A DNA stretch of 64,000 nt from Pseudomonas syringae (GTDB lineage: Bacteria; Pseudomonadota; Gammaproteobacteria; Pseudomonadales; Pseudomonadaceae): NCBI RefSeq assembly GCF_023278085.1, contig NZ_CP066265.1, forward strand, positions 4,846,501-4,910,500. The letters are read 5' to 3'. Shown one piece after another: positions 9,139 to 20,300 of this stretch. The notes below the pieces were generated by a model that was not told where the DNA came from, made no database searches, and saw only the letters and a list, made by a program, of their open reading frames with translations. How positions within the stretch are numbered: the stretch's first letter is position 1; the number at the start of each line of letters is the position of its first letter. The translations under genes were made by a program, and so were the position numbers.

Positions 9139-9445
9139 CGTGATGAGTCCGAAAAGGATGCATCCACCCGCCGGCGCGCACGTGACCACACGCAACAGCC
9201 CTGTGAATCCGAAGGCCTGACACTGCGTTGTTTCGTGACCAGAAGGACAGCTTCAACATGAAAAACAGTGCGGCGTGGTTCGGCGAAAACGGTATGAAAA
9301 TATGACCAGCGGGGGACGGCCCTGTCGCAACGCGGCGGTGCGCATCTAAAAAATTTGGCGCGATTGTAGCACAACGATTTTTTGCGGCACGCGCACTGCG
9401 GTAACATGCCGGTCGCACACTCGTCAGCCCCGCACTGGAACCTTG
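9139..9445. other. Intergenic region between divergent envelope genes
   Basis: These 307 bases separate the KpsS-like gene (minus) from the small kinase-like gene (plus) and should hold both promoters. The stretch around 9350-9385 is locally A+T-rich, unlike its surroundings. I see no strong inverted repeat, terminator or complete sigma-70 promoter in it. Confidence 0.5.
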
Positions 9446-10075
9446 ATGCAAAAGCTCGACCATACTGCCTACCTCGACCTGCGTGAAGGTGCCGAGGTGC
9501 TTGAATCAGACCGTAACGGAGACAAGGTTCTGCGCCTGTCCAACGGGACGATGCTCAAGCTGTTCCGCCGCAAACGCTTGCTGAGCTCCGCTATCTGGGC
9601 ACCTTATGCCCAGCGCTTCGCCGATAACTGCCAGGCGCTGCATGCGCGTGGCATAGACTGCCCCAAGGTTCTGCAGGTCTATCGCATTCCGGGTATCGAA
9701 CGCGACGCCGTTCACTACGACCCACTGCCCGGTCACACTTTGCGACAATTGCTTGATGAGCCTCGGGACACTCTTCGCGCAGCACTGGGCGAATTCATCG
9801 CCCGGCTGCACGAAAAAGGCATCTACTTTCGCTCCGCCCATCTGGGCAATGTGGTGCTCACCCCGAACGGCACGCTGGGCCTTATCGACATCGCTGATCT
9901 GCGCCTGTATTCAAGGCCGCTGCGCAAAGGCCTGCGCTTGCGCAATTTCAGCCACATGCTGCGTTATCGCGCGGACCGTGAGTGGTTGTTGCAGGACCGC
10001 CAGTTTATGGAGCACTACCTGAGCCACCAGCGCGCCTGCAATGAAGCGGACATGGCGCTGGCGCTCAAGGCGTGA
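9446..10075 (+). CDS. Small LPS-kinase-like protein (InaA/Kdo kinase family)
   Basis: The ATG at 9446 gives 209 residues. The layout is that of the small LPS core kinases: a nucleotide-binding half with KVLRLSNGTMLKLFRRK, then the catalytic region GIYFRSAHLGNVVL and the metal loop LGLIDIADLRLY. In the expected H-R-D-L-H-x-G-N motif the catalytic Asp is replaced by Ser130 (FRSAHLGN, residues 128-135). The protein may therefore be a pseudokinase or use another residue. It matches PA4998 of P. aeruginosa by position beside msbA. It converges on the next gene with a 17-base gap. Confidence 0.75.
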   Translation: MQKLDHTAYLDLREGAEVLESDRNGDKVLRLSNGTMLKLFRRKRLLSSAIWAPYAQRFADNCQALHARGIDCPKVLQVYRIPGIERDAVHYDPLPGHTLRQLLDEPRDTLRAALGEFIARLHEKGIYFRSAHLGNVVLTPNGTLGLIDIADLRLYSRPLRKGLRLRNFSHMLRYRADREWLLQDRQFMEHYLSHQRACNEADMALALKA

Positions 10076-10092
10076 ACCTGACCCGCTAGCGT

Positions 10093-11394
10093 TCAGCCTG
10101 CGGCAGGCAGTTCGAAGGTTTCGAAGTCATGTTCAGGGCTCTGGCCGCGCAACAGATCGTCGATCAGTTGCGTGGTTCTGGCCAGCCCCTGAGAGCCATA
10201 CACCAGGTGATAATCCGCAAAGCGCCGCGCCTGTTCGACGTGCTGCTGGTAATCCAGCTCAAGCGCCTGCAACTGCCGGGAAAACTCTTCGCCATCGCGC
10301 ACCTGAGTACCGAAAAACAGCGCATGGGAGAAGATGTCCACATCGTCGCCGGCATTGACGTGAATCACCGGCCGCCCGGCGAGGCCCGACTCGATGCCCG
10401 CGTTGGACATGATATTGATCACTACGCTGGCTTGCGCAAAGGCCTCGGCCAGCGTGCAGTCGGTATCCAGCAACCGGATAGTGTCCAGCCGGGCAGCCGA
10501 GTCGCTCCAGAACTGTGCGCGGCTGCGCGGATGACGCTTGAACAGCATGCGGTAATCCGGGTGTTGTTGCGCCCAGTCACGCAGCAATTCATAGGTGCGC
10601 AGGTAGCCGGGTTCCTTCTCGCGATCAGGCCCGACACCCAGCACCAGCAGGGTTTTGATAGCAGGGTCGGCGACCGGCAAATCGTAGGTTTCGTCGGCCA
10701 GGTAAGAGCCGAGCAGCACCACGGTCGATTGGCCGAAGCGCAACGGTCGCTCCTGCAACGCCACCAGCGAGCTGTGCCCGAAAACACCGTAATAGTCGTA
10801 ATCGTTCATGCCCAGACGGCGCGACGACTCGAGGGTGGTAGCGTGCGCCAGGTGCAGCAGCCGGGCATTGCGCGCCGCCAGAGCAAGACGCAGGAAAGGG
10901 GTGTGATAACTGCCGTTGCGCTCGTTGATCAGCACACGCGGGTTATAGCGGGCCACCAACCATTGCGCGTGGGCGGCATAGGCCAGATAGCGCAACGGAA
11001 CTGCTTGCTCCGGAGCCAGCAACTGACCCTTGGCGCAAGCAAGAGACGGTGACAGCAGTGCAGCTTCCTGCAGATTCCAGCCACGCGCGCGCACGGCATC
11101 AATCAGGATGTTCTTGCGTTGCAAGGCCATGGATTTAGGTGCCGAATGCAGCAGCAGCGTGTCGCATGGCAGCGTATCGGCAAGCGCACCGCTACTGGAA
11201 AAACCGAGACAGAGCCGGGCCCGCACACCGACCGCGAAATCCACCAGCGCATCGCGCGCCATGCGCAGACAGCTGCCTGGCAGCCCGTGACGCTCGCGCA
11301 GCATCTTCCAGCGATAGCGATCCAGTTGACGAGCCCGAAGCGCCCAACTGCCTTCAGCCGGGCACGCTTCTTCCAGAACAGACAACTTGCTCAA
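10093..11394 (-). CDS. Putative polysaccharide biosynthesis / glycosyltransferase-like protein
   Basis: I propose the TTG at 11394 (433 residues), 13 bases after the upstream GT2 gene stops. GAGGGG lies about nine bases ahead of it. The longer frame overlaps the GT2 gene by over 100 bases. The protein looks like a GT-B or capsule-synthesis protein: LLVLGVGPDREKEPG, then LFKRHPRSRAQF, and INIMSNAGIESGLAGRPVIHVNAGDD near the end. Such Ser-Asn-Ala-Gly-x-Glu turns often bind a nucleotide-sugar phosphate. No signal peptide or membrane span is visible. The linkage formed and the sugar are unknown. It probably shares a transcript with the GT2 and carbamoyltransferase genes. Confidence 0.65.
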   Translation of the reverse strand: MSKLSVLEEACPAEGSWALRARQLDRYRWKMLRERHGLPGSCLRMARDALVDFAVGVRARLCLGFSSSGALADTLPCDTLLLHSAPKSMALQRKNILIDAVRARGWNLQEAALLSPSLACAKGQLLAPEQAVPLRYLAYAAHAQWLVARYNPRVLINERNGSYHTPFLRLALAARNARLLHLAHATTLESSRRLGMNDYDYYGVFGHSSLVALQERPLRFGQSTVVLLGSYLADETYDLPVADPAIKTLLVLGVGPDREKEPGYLRTYELLRDWAQQHPDYRMLFKRHPRSRAQFWSDSAARLDTIRLLDTDCTLAEAFAQASVVINIMSNAGIESGLAGRPVIHVNAGDDVDIFSHALFFGTQVRDGEEFSRQLQALELDYQQHVEQARRFADYHLVYGSQGLARTTQLIDDLLRGQSPEHDFETFELPAAG

Positions 11395-11407
11395 CGGACC
11401 AGGCCCC

Positions 11408-12313
11408 TCACTTGAACAGCAACCGCGCAGCCTTGCGGGTATACGACCAGCGTGCGAGTGAGCGCCAGTCTGCGCGCAATGCCCTGGCATAAAACATCTT
11501 CGCGTTGGCGTAATCACCGGCACTGTAGCAATCACGGAACAGCGACAGGCAGCGCTGGGCCAGATAAGACTGACGCAGGCTTTGCAGCTCGGCAGGCATG
11601 CGCTCGGGCGAGAAGACTTCGTCGACCACGTTCAGCCCGGAAGCCAGGCTCTGTTTGAGGTCATGCCGCATGCTGTCGGCATGCTTGTGGATAATCGCCA
11701 GCGGCGTTTCAACCACGCTGCACGGAAAACGCGCCAGCACCTGGGCAAACACCGGAATGTCTTCGGCGTTACGCAACTGCTCCGGGTACAGCCCTGGCTT
11801 GAACACATCGCGATGCATGGCACAGGCACCGTTCGACAGCGACACGGTCTTGTCCAGCAGGTAACCGCGCACACGCTGCTCTGCATCGGCCGGCAGCGGT
11901 TTGGGGGTATGCAGAGAACGGCGGCCATCGTCGAATGCCGACCAATGCCCACCGATGATCAGACGACTGTCGGGGTGGCTGGCAATATGGTGCAGCAACG
12001 CCTGCAACGCATCAGGGGCCATTTCGTCATCGGCATCCAGGAACACCAGAAACTGACCCTGCGCCTCCGCGATGCCGCGATTGCGCACCGAGGACAGTCC
12101 GCCATTGGGCTTGCGCAGTACCTTGAAACGCCCCAGGTTATCGGCCTGCAACTGCTCCAGTACCTGCGGCGTCGCATCGGTCGAGCCATCGTCGATCACC
12201 CAGAGCTCGGCACGGGTCTGATCCAGTTGCGCCAGCACCGAATTGACCGCGCGGGGCAAAGTGCTGGCGTAATTGTAAGCCGGAATGACGACGCTGATCA
12301 GCACCTCAGTCAA
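11408..12313 (-). CDS. Family 2 glycosyltransferase
   Basis: The product begins with the GT-A opening LISVVIPAYNYASTLPRAV and continues with VIDDGSTDATPQVL and the metal-binding VFLDADDEM. All are typical of GT2 enzymes that use a UDP- or dTDP-sugar. With the TTG at 12313 it has 301 residues and overlaps the end of the carbamoyltransferase gene by eight bases. A GTG at 12304 would give a start just before the core fold and is the alternative. No transmembrane segments follow the catalytic domain, so it should act as a soluble or peripheral enzyme on the inner face of the membrane. The position suggests outer core synthesis. Confidence 0.85.
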   Translation of the reverse strand: MTEVLISVVIPAYNYASTLPRAVNSVLAQLDQTRAELWVIDDGSTDATPQVLEQLQADNLGRFKVLRKPNGGLSSVRNRGIAEAQGQFLVFLDADDEMAPDALQALLHHIASHPDSRLIIGGHWSAFDDGRRSLHTPKPLPADAEQRVRGYLLDKTVSLSNGACAMHRDVFKPGLYPEQLRNAEDIPVFAQVLARFPCSVVETPLAIIHKHADSMRHDLKQSLASGLNVVDEVFSPERMPAELQSLRQSYLAQRCLSLFRDCYSAGDYANAKMFYARALRADWRSLARWSYTRKAARLLFK

Positions 12314-14060
12314 GGCTCAGCCCGTCCACACCCTCTTTGACGACGAGGATGTCTTCCATGATCAGGTACTCCAGGTCCGAGCCGAAGAACATGTTCAGGG
12401 CATCGGTCGGCGAGCAGATCATCGGTTCGCCACGGCGGTTCAGCGAGGTGTTCAGCGACACGCCGTTGCCGGTCAGGTTTTCCAGCGCCTTCATCATGTC
12501 GTAGTAGCGCGGGTTGTACTCGCGCTTGAGCACCTGGGCACGCGAAGTGCCGTCTTCGTGGACGACTTCCGGCACGCGGGTCTTCCACTCTTCGGCGACT
12601 TCGAAGGTGAACGTCATGAACGGCGCCGGGTGATCGATCTTGATCATCTGCGGCGCAACAGTGTCGAGCATCGACGGGCAGAAAGGCCTCCAACGCTCGC
12701 GGAACTTGATCTGATGGTTGATGCGGTCAGCCACCCCGGTGACGCTTGGACAACCGATGATCGAACGACCGCCGAGCGCGCGCGGACCGAACTCCATACG
12801 GCCCTGGAACCAGGCAACCGGGTTGCCCTTGACCATGATCTCGGCAATCCGCTGCGGCGTATTGTCGATCTGGCGCCAGACCGGCTTGCTCGGATGACGG
12901 GCACAGGCTGCGATCACATCTTCGTTGCTGTACGCCGGGCCGAGATAGACGTGCTCCATCTTCTCGACCGGTACACCACGGGCATGCGACACATAAGCCG
13001 CAGCGCCGACCGCCGTACCGGCATCGCCGGACGCCGGCTGCACGAACAGTTCCTTGACTTCCGGACGGGCGATGATGCGCTGGTTGAGCTTGACGTTCAG
13101 CGCACAGCCACCGGCGAAGGCGATCTTGCCGGTTTCCTTGAGGATGTCGCCCAGGTAGTGGTCCATCATCTGCAACGCGAGTTTTTCGAACAGCGCCTGC
13201 ATGCTGGCGGCGTAATGAATGTACGGCTCGTCGGCTACATCGCCGACGCGTTTCGGACCGAGCCATTCGATCAGCTTCGGCGAGAAATAGAAGCCCTTGC
13301 CGTTTTCTTTATAACGACGCAGGCCAATGACATTGGCCAGTTCGGTATTGATGATCAGCTCGCCATTCTCGAACGTTGCCAGACGCGAAAAATCGTACTT
13401 GCTGGCGTCGCCATACGGCGCCATGCCCATCACTTTGAATTCGCCGTCGAGCATCTCGAAACCGAGGAATTCGGTGATCGCGCCGTACAGGCCGCCGAGC
13501 GAGTCCGGATCGAAGAATTCCTTGATCTTGTGGATCTTGCCGTTTTCGCCATAGCCGAAGAAGGTCGTGGCGTACTCACCCTTGCCGTCGATGCCCATGA
13601 TCGCGGTTTTCTCGGTGAAACCGGAGCAGTGGTACGCGCTGGAGGCGTGGGCCAGGTGATGCTCGACCGGCTCGATCTTGATCTTTTTCGGATCGAAGCC
13701 CAGCTGTTCAAGGCACCAGACAATCTTGTTGCGATAGCGTTTGTAACGGCGGTTGCCCATCAGCAGCGCGTCGAGGGCGCGATCCGGGGCGTACCAGTAG
13801 CGCTTGGCATAGTGCCAGCGCGCCTTGCCGAACAGGCTGATCGGGGCGAACGGAATCGCGACCACATCGACATCCGATGGCTTGATGCCTGCCTGCTCCA
13901 GACAGAACTTCGCCGACTCGTAGGGCATGCGGTTCTTTGCGTGCTTGTCGCGAACGAAGCGCTCTTCTTCGGCGGCGGCTATCAGCTTGCCGTCGATGTA
14001 AAGCGCTGCGGAAGGATCATGGCTAAGGGCGCCGGACAGGCCAAGGATCGTCAATGCCAC
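12306..14060 (-). CDS. Carbamoyltransferase of the LPS core (WapO-type)
   Basis: With the GTG at 14060 the protein (VALTILGLSGALSHDPSAA) has 584 residues, matching the P. aeruginosa PA5005 type, which carbamoylates the inner-core heptose. AGAGG-like bases precede the GTG. The N-terminal Kae1-like domain has ALYIDGKLIAAAEEERF and the metal-binding EHHLAHASSAYH. The C-terminal domain has the YrdC-like carbamoyltransferase signature GRMEFGPRALGGRSI and the FRERWRPF segment. In P. aeruginosa the gene sits directly downstream of the core kinases. Here a toxin-like gene in the opposite direction separates them, so this gene needs its own promoter in 14061-14362. Confidence 0.9.
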   Translation of the reverse strand: MALTILGLSGALSHDPSAALYIDGKLIAAAEEERFVRDKHAKNRMPYESAKFCLEQAGIKPSDVDVVAIPFAPISLFGKARWHYAKRYWYAPDRALDALLMGNRRYKRYRNKIVWCLEQLGFDPKKIKIEPVEHHLAHASSAYHCSGFTEKTAIMGIDGKGEYATTFFGYGENGKIHKIKEFFDPDSLGGLYGAITEFLGFEMLDGEFKVMGMAPYGDASKYDFSRLATFENGELIINTELANVIGLRRYKENGKGFYFSPKLIEWLGPKRVGDVADEPYIHYAASMQALFEKLALQMMDHYLGDILKETGKIAFAGGCALNVKLNQRIIARPEVKELFVQPASGDAGTAVGAAAYVSHARGVPVEKMEHVYLGPAYSNEDVIAACARHPSKPVWRQIDNTPQRIAEIMVKGNPVAWFQGRMEFGPRALGGRSIIGCPSVTGVADRINHQIKFRERWRPFCPSMLDTVAPQMIKIDHPAPFMTFTFEVAEEWKTRVPEVVHEDGTSRAQVLKREYNPRYYDMMKALENLTGNGVSLNTSLNRRGEPMICSPTDALNMFFGSDLEYLIMEDILVVKEGVDGLSLD

Positions 14061-14362
14061 TGGGTCTAGCCTCTTTGTCTGCACACAGGCGCATCGCGCC
14101 CGAGAAAAGGTGTGCCCCCGCACAGCGGGCTGAGGGCAGCTAAAGGGCGGGATTATAACGTAATGGCCGAGGATTGGCTCGACGGCCTGAAATGTCCCCA
14201 CAAGGCGCTCGTCAGACACTGTAAGAAACGTCTCTTTCAGTGTGTTCGATAACTATCTATGACGTGCCGCCCGCTGCGTCTGATTAATTGAGGCCCATTA
14301 ACCGCTGGCCCGAAGGCCGCCGCTCAACACCTCAGCGCCCCTAGCGCAATGGGAAACCTCTC
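14061..14362. other. Divergent promoter region between carbamoyltransferase and large toxin-like gene
   Basis: These 302 bases must hold start signals for both flanking genes. I see no insertion-sequence remnant, no tandem repeat and no hrp-box-like pair (GGAACC with CCAC at the usual spacing). The ribosome site before the plus-strand ATG at 14363 is weak (GGGAAACC). Confidence 0.5.
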
Positions 14363-17300
14363 ATGACACAAACACTGTCCCCTGTCGTTCTCACCCCCGT
14401 ACCGTTGGCGCCGGCCGACACCTGGCCCGCTGCCTCGGCAGCCCTGCACAGGCTCGACGAGCTGCGTATCGCGCTGGCTGGCGAACTGCAAGCACTGCCC
14501 AGCCCCGGCGAATCCCTGCTGACGGCTATCGGCGGAGTCGACCCGGCCGAGCGAGAGCTGGAGATTTCCAGCCTGCTGCAACAGATCGACGACTTCTGGG
14601 CTGACCCCGGCGAAACCGCTGAGAGCCGCCGGGACCGGCTTGTGCCCGCCTTGCAGCGCGCATTGCGTGATGAGGCCAGCGTCAGGATTCACGAGCGCGA
14701 TCTGGAAAGCGGCTACCTGGCCTGCCTGCCCGCCGCATCGGCAGAGCCACAAGACCCCGCGCTCACTTATCACTCCCTGAGCGTGCAACTGCATGATGAC
14801 GAGCAGTTTGAAATGGCCGGCGCGCTGGTGATATCCCAAGCACAGGACCGTACGCTACTGGCTCTGCCCGGCCTTGGCCTCATTGCTTTCGCCAGCCAGG
14901 CCCTCATGTGCGAAACCGTGGCGCGCTGGCTCAACTCGCCGACGCTGCAAAGCGGGCTCCTGAACACGGTCGACCGCCAGCAACAGGAGCGACTGGCTGC
15001 CATCAGGGAGGACGCCGACCTGTACCTTGCCCCCTTCACTGCAGCCGACGTGCAATTACAACCCGTCAACAGCGCCCCGTTCAGGCATGCGCTGGATCGC
15101 CAGCTGAACAAGCAGCGCAACGACGTCCGCTACGCCTGCGAACGCGCCGACATAGAGGACCAGGCGCAGCGTCAGGTACTGATTCAGGAAGCCATCGACA
15201 TGCGGGGCATGTTCGGCCCCGCCGCCGTGCTTGAGCTGCGCGAGCTCAGCTACCGGCAACGCCAGTACCACCGGGGCCTGCCGGACTGGTTGAAGATTGC
15301 CAGCATGGCCGACCTGCAGACCTATGCCGGGTACCTGCGCCGCTATGATGAAGCGCGTGCTGCCATGCTCAGCGTGCTGGGCAGCGCGGCATCACCCGAG
15401 CAATTCGCCGAAGCGCATCTGCGCATGCGGCTGGCCGATGATCTGGGCCACGATCTGGACCCGCAGGCCATAACCATCGACACACTGCGCACGCTGCCAT
15501 CGACCAGCAAGACCTACCGCGTGAGCCGCTCGCTGGTGCAACTGGCGCTCTACGGCCTGCATCCGAATGACGAGGTCGCAGGCTCGGAGTTCCTCGACAA
15601 GACCGTCATCCGTCTGGACGACGCACCTCTGCCAGCGGCTTACTCGACGCTAACCCCGACGTACCTCGCCAGCCTGATCAACGAGCTGGAGCTGCGCGCG
15701 AACTTTGGCGATTTTCAGCGAACGGCCTACCAGAAAGAACACAACAGGCATCTGTTGCGCTTGCTGGCGCGAACCCGCCTCAGCGCGCTGGCCTGGGCAG
15801 CGAAGATGCAAGGGCATATTCGTCCCGAGGATTTCGCCATTGTTGCAGCATCGGCAACCCCGGCACAGAACACGCCAGCCCCGGCACTGCGCGTGCAACA
15901 GGTACGCCTGAACGGACGTAACGTGATGGCCAGGCTGCTGGTATTTCGCAAGCAAGGCGCGCAGGGTCGGACCGAGCGGCTGATCATGGTCGCGCTGGAC
16001 GCTCCGGGCCAGCATTTCAAAGCCTTCGACACTGAAACCCACCTGCTCCACGAGGTGGTCGGCTGGAGTGCGTCGCCTGCGATGAGTGCCTGGCTGCTCG
16101 GTCAGGTGGAAGTCGCTGCCCGCCCTGAACTCGCGCAACAACTGACGGCCCTCAGTCAGAAGCCCCAGCCGGCAAAAGATTTCCTGCAATTCATTGATCA
16201 CCCCGACTGTGAGGTGGCGTTGCGCGGCTTTACCGACGAACAGACCCGGGTGATGCTTTCCGAGCAAGCCAGCCATACCCCGGACTGGTATCTGCGCGCC
16301 AGTCGTGAACAGCGCCGCGAACTGCTGGCACTCGAAGAGGCTGTCGGAGGCGCACTCGGCAACTACCAGGCCCAGCCCCACACCCAGGTCCAGCCGTTCA
16401 AGGACTACGTTCATCAGCGCGCCAGCCAGCAGCTCGGCAAGCTGCTGAATGTACCGGCTGGCACGGTGAACCCGGATCTGGTTGTGATCACCAGCGAGCG
16501 CGAAACGCTGACCTACACCGACATGCTGCTCAACGGCTACAACGACAGCATCGACCCTATACGCACCTCTGCTGCAACACAGGCAACCTTCAGCGGCCCG
16601 GAGGGAGTGGACCTGAGCGCGCTGTCACCCGCGGCAGTGGCAGGCTCGGTACGCGGTCAATGGCTGGCAGACGATTACATTGCGCTGATCAGGAACACCT
16701 TGCTGAATACTGAAAACGCCGGTTACGCCGACCGACGTCAGGCCAGCGTGCTGATCACTCAGCTCCAGATGAAGGCAGCCGCATTGCGCAGCCTTCTGAA
16801 AGGCCATACCGAAGCGGCGCACTATACCTGGCTGAAACAATCGCTGGACAATGCACACCTGAACAGTCCGGCCGCTCGCGAGCAATACCCGCTCTATCCC
16901 TTGCAGTTGCATATCGACAAACCACTGATTGCTTCAGGGCTGACCGACATCGATCAACTGGTTATTCCGAGCCCGCTGCTTACCCACGTTGAGACCGTGC
17001 AGGGCTGCCTGGTGGTTCTGCCGATGCAGATTCGCCACGCTGCATTGCTTTACACACCGCAGGCCCCTGACGGCATCGAGTTCCGTCTGTTCAGCGACTT
17101 CGTCAGCTCGCTGAACACCGAAGGCATGATCGATTACTACAAGGATCGCTGCCGGATCAAGGCGCGCCGGACCCTGTCGTTTTTCCTGCGCGATATGCAG
17201 CAAGGCAATGCCAACAAGCCGCCGGTCATTCCCAAAGCGTTCATTTCCGACGTTGCCGACACCTGTTACAACCGGCCACTCGAGCGCAGGCTGCGGGACG

Positions 17301-20300
17301 TGGAAGAGACCACCACCGGCCGCAATGACATGCTGTCCCGTCTGATCTGGGTCAGTGTCGAGATCATCGCCACCGCGCTGACCCTGCCCTTCCCTCCCGC
17401 AAGCTTTGCAGTTGGCAGCCTGCTGTCCTTGCACGACAGCGGTCAGGCACTTGCCGCACTGAGCGAAGGCGACCAGGACCGCGCCACGGCTTACATCGTG
17501 TCGGCACTGTTCAACGGGATCGGCGCAGGCGGCGATCTGCTGAGCGGCCTGAAAGGCTTTGGCGGCGTGCTGCACAACCTTGAGCAAGGCCGAGAATCAG
17601 TACCCGTGCTGCGCTCGTTCCAGCGCCAGTCTTCCCTGACGCGCTACGAAGACCTGTACCCGGTCGAGCTGCAAGAACAGGTCTTTCTGCTCGGCAAGCC
17701 CAACGCCAACGGCCATGCTGCGGTTTTCCATGCGCCGCACGTCGCTTCAGCGCCGCCGATTGCAACCGGCCAGTTCGCCGCACGAGAAGCCGGTGGTGCC
17801 TGGCAGCCACTGCTCCCGACACCGGCCCCTGTGCCGCGCGCGCCTTCAGCCCTGCGCACCGATCTGGCCGTCGACATTTCGCTGGATAACCTGCCGCGGA
17901 TCGCAGACGGTCATGCCAAAGGCGTGTGCCTGGTCAACGGCAGACACTACATCGAGCTTTCCGGGCAAACCTTTCAGGTCCGGTACGACACCCATCTACG
18001 CTGCTGGCAAATCATTGATCCAGCCAATCCATTCGCGTTCTTCGGTAACCAGCCAGTTCGTCTGGATGAGCAGGGGCAGTGGTTGGTCATCGACCGCCAG
18101 CGCCTGCGTGGCGGCGGTCTGGACGGCCCGGAAAGCTATCAACCCCTGCCTGAACAGGCAGCCGGAACCTCGACCGACACGTTAAGTGGCTACGAGATGC
18201 CGAGCACCATGCGCGCGCACCTGGACATTGTCATCAGCAAGGAACCCTTTGATCCGACCGGCTCGGGGATGGAAGCCTATTTCGAGACCTATTTCACAGA
18301 AGTGCGGCGAACCTTTACAACGCTTCGAGAAAAACTCTATCAGGACGCCCAGGCTTTTTTTGCCCGATTTTCCTTGCCACCCAAACCGCCACTGCCGACT
18401 TATGAGCTGCCCGGCAGCGTCGAGACGCTGATCGAACACGTCTTTACTCACAGCAACGGGCTGGTCTTCAGCGAGGCACCGAAATCGGTAGCCAGCAAAC
18501 GTCTGCTCCTGCTCAACATGCCCTTGCTTGCAGAACAGCGCGTCGAGGTGCTGTACATCGAACACCTGCTGACCGACAAACACCTGTCCAGGCTGGCCAA
18601 ATATCGAAAGCTGGGCAAAAAAAGCCGCACGGGCTCTAAAGAGCTCAAGTACTACCTGCGCGATACCAATCGCGGGGCCTTGAACAATTCAAGCACCGAG
18701 TACGATTACTACCACTTGATCAAGGCAGCCCATCGCTACGGGATCGAGGTGCGCCCGTTCAGCTCGTCGATCAGCTATCCGTTTCTCGGCCATCCGGTGC
18801 TGACCGCTGCGGATGACCCGGCCGCCGCCATCAAGATGAGCAACTTCTTCGGGCATACGCTCATCAGCAACGACATCGCAGGCGCCTCCTCAAAGCGCTG
18901 GATAGCACTGCTCGACCAGAAACTTGCCACGACACATGATCAGATACCCGGCATCGCCGACATGCACGGCGTGGTCAGCGTACACATCAAGGACCTCCCG
19001 GCGGGACGCCCGACCCGCATCAGGCAAGGTGCCGGCGTGGCAGTGGATGGACAATCGCCGATTAACTGCGACTTCAGCATAGCGTTTGCCGACCCGACAC
19101 TGACGGCCGTCCCGCTGCCTTCCGCCACGCCTCTGGATGAGATACTGATCCGCGAGCTGAGGGGCTCATCGCCTGTTGCCGACGGCGAACAATGGGCAGG
19201 CCAGTATGGCTTTGTCCGGGCCGAAAACGATGCCTGGCTGCGCGTCGAGCCGGAAGACTGGAGCGTCGACAGCCCTGTGACAGCGATTCAGCAATCCTTG
19301 ATCGATGCAATCTACGAGATGCCGCTGGAGACCAGAACGACCTTTCATACGCTGGCCAACTTCGAAAAGAGGGGCCTCGATATGCAGTACTTTTTCGGCG
19401 ATCCGGAATTCGAAACCGTTCGCGACATCTTCGCCCTGCGCCGCAAGCGGCTGCAACAGGACGCCGTAACGATCAGCGCAGCACAGCTGCCGCCTCGTCC
19501 GGCGTTACCCGAAATCGCGCCGCAGACAAGCACGTCCGAACTGCTTGAAAAGCTGTACGAGCAGACTGACGGGGTTGTGATCGGCGAATCGCATTTTTCC
19601 GTCGCCAGCAAAAAGCTCATCATCGACAACTTGCCATTGCTGTCACAGCAAAACGTCAAGACGCTGTACATGGAGCACCTGCTGACCGATTTGCACCAGG
19701 CAGATCTGGATCGTTTTTTCGAAACCGGGCAGATGAGCAAGACCCTGCTTCACGACCTGAAAGCGCTGGACCGGGGGCATCACACCGACCCGGACAAGGT
19801 TTATACCTTCGAGCAACTGGTCATCAAGGCGCGACAGCAGGGTATGGAAGTGCGGGCCATCGACTGCGCAAGCAGTTACCACCTCAAAGGTATCGCCAGG
19901 GAAGAAGCCATTACCCGCCAGCAAATGATGAACTACTTTGCGTCGCGCACCCTGCGCAGGCATCAGGAGGTCATGGGTTCACATAAGTGGATCGCACTGG
20001 TTGGCAATAGCCATGCCAATACCTATCAGGGCGTCGTGCCCGGCATTGCCGAACTGGAGGGCGGGATCGGCCTGCGGGTCGTCGATGTAGCGCCGGGGCT
20101 ATCGAGGGGCGTCATTGAGGATCCAGGCGAGCTTGTTTCGGGAGGCATAGCGACCGCCAAGGTACAGATCAAAAGCGATTACCGGGTCGAAATTGAAGTG
20201 CCGCCCCCCGTCAATGTCGTCCGCCCCCCTAAACCGCTGACTCTCGAACAGCGCCTCGCGAAGCCAGGGATGTTTCTGGTGGAGGAAGGCGAAGGCAATT

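Noticed and set aside
12285..14069. A 594-codon frame opposite the carbamoyltransferase
   Set aside because: Shadow of a well-recognised gene, with composition typical of antisense frames.
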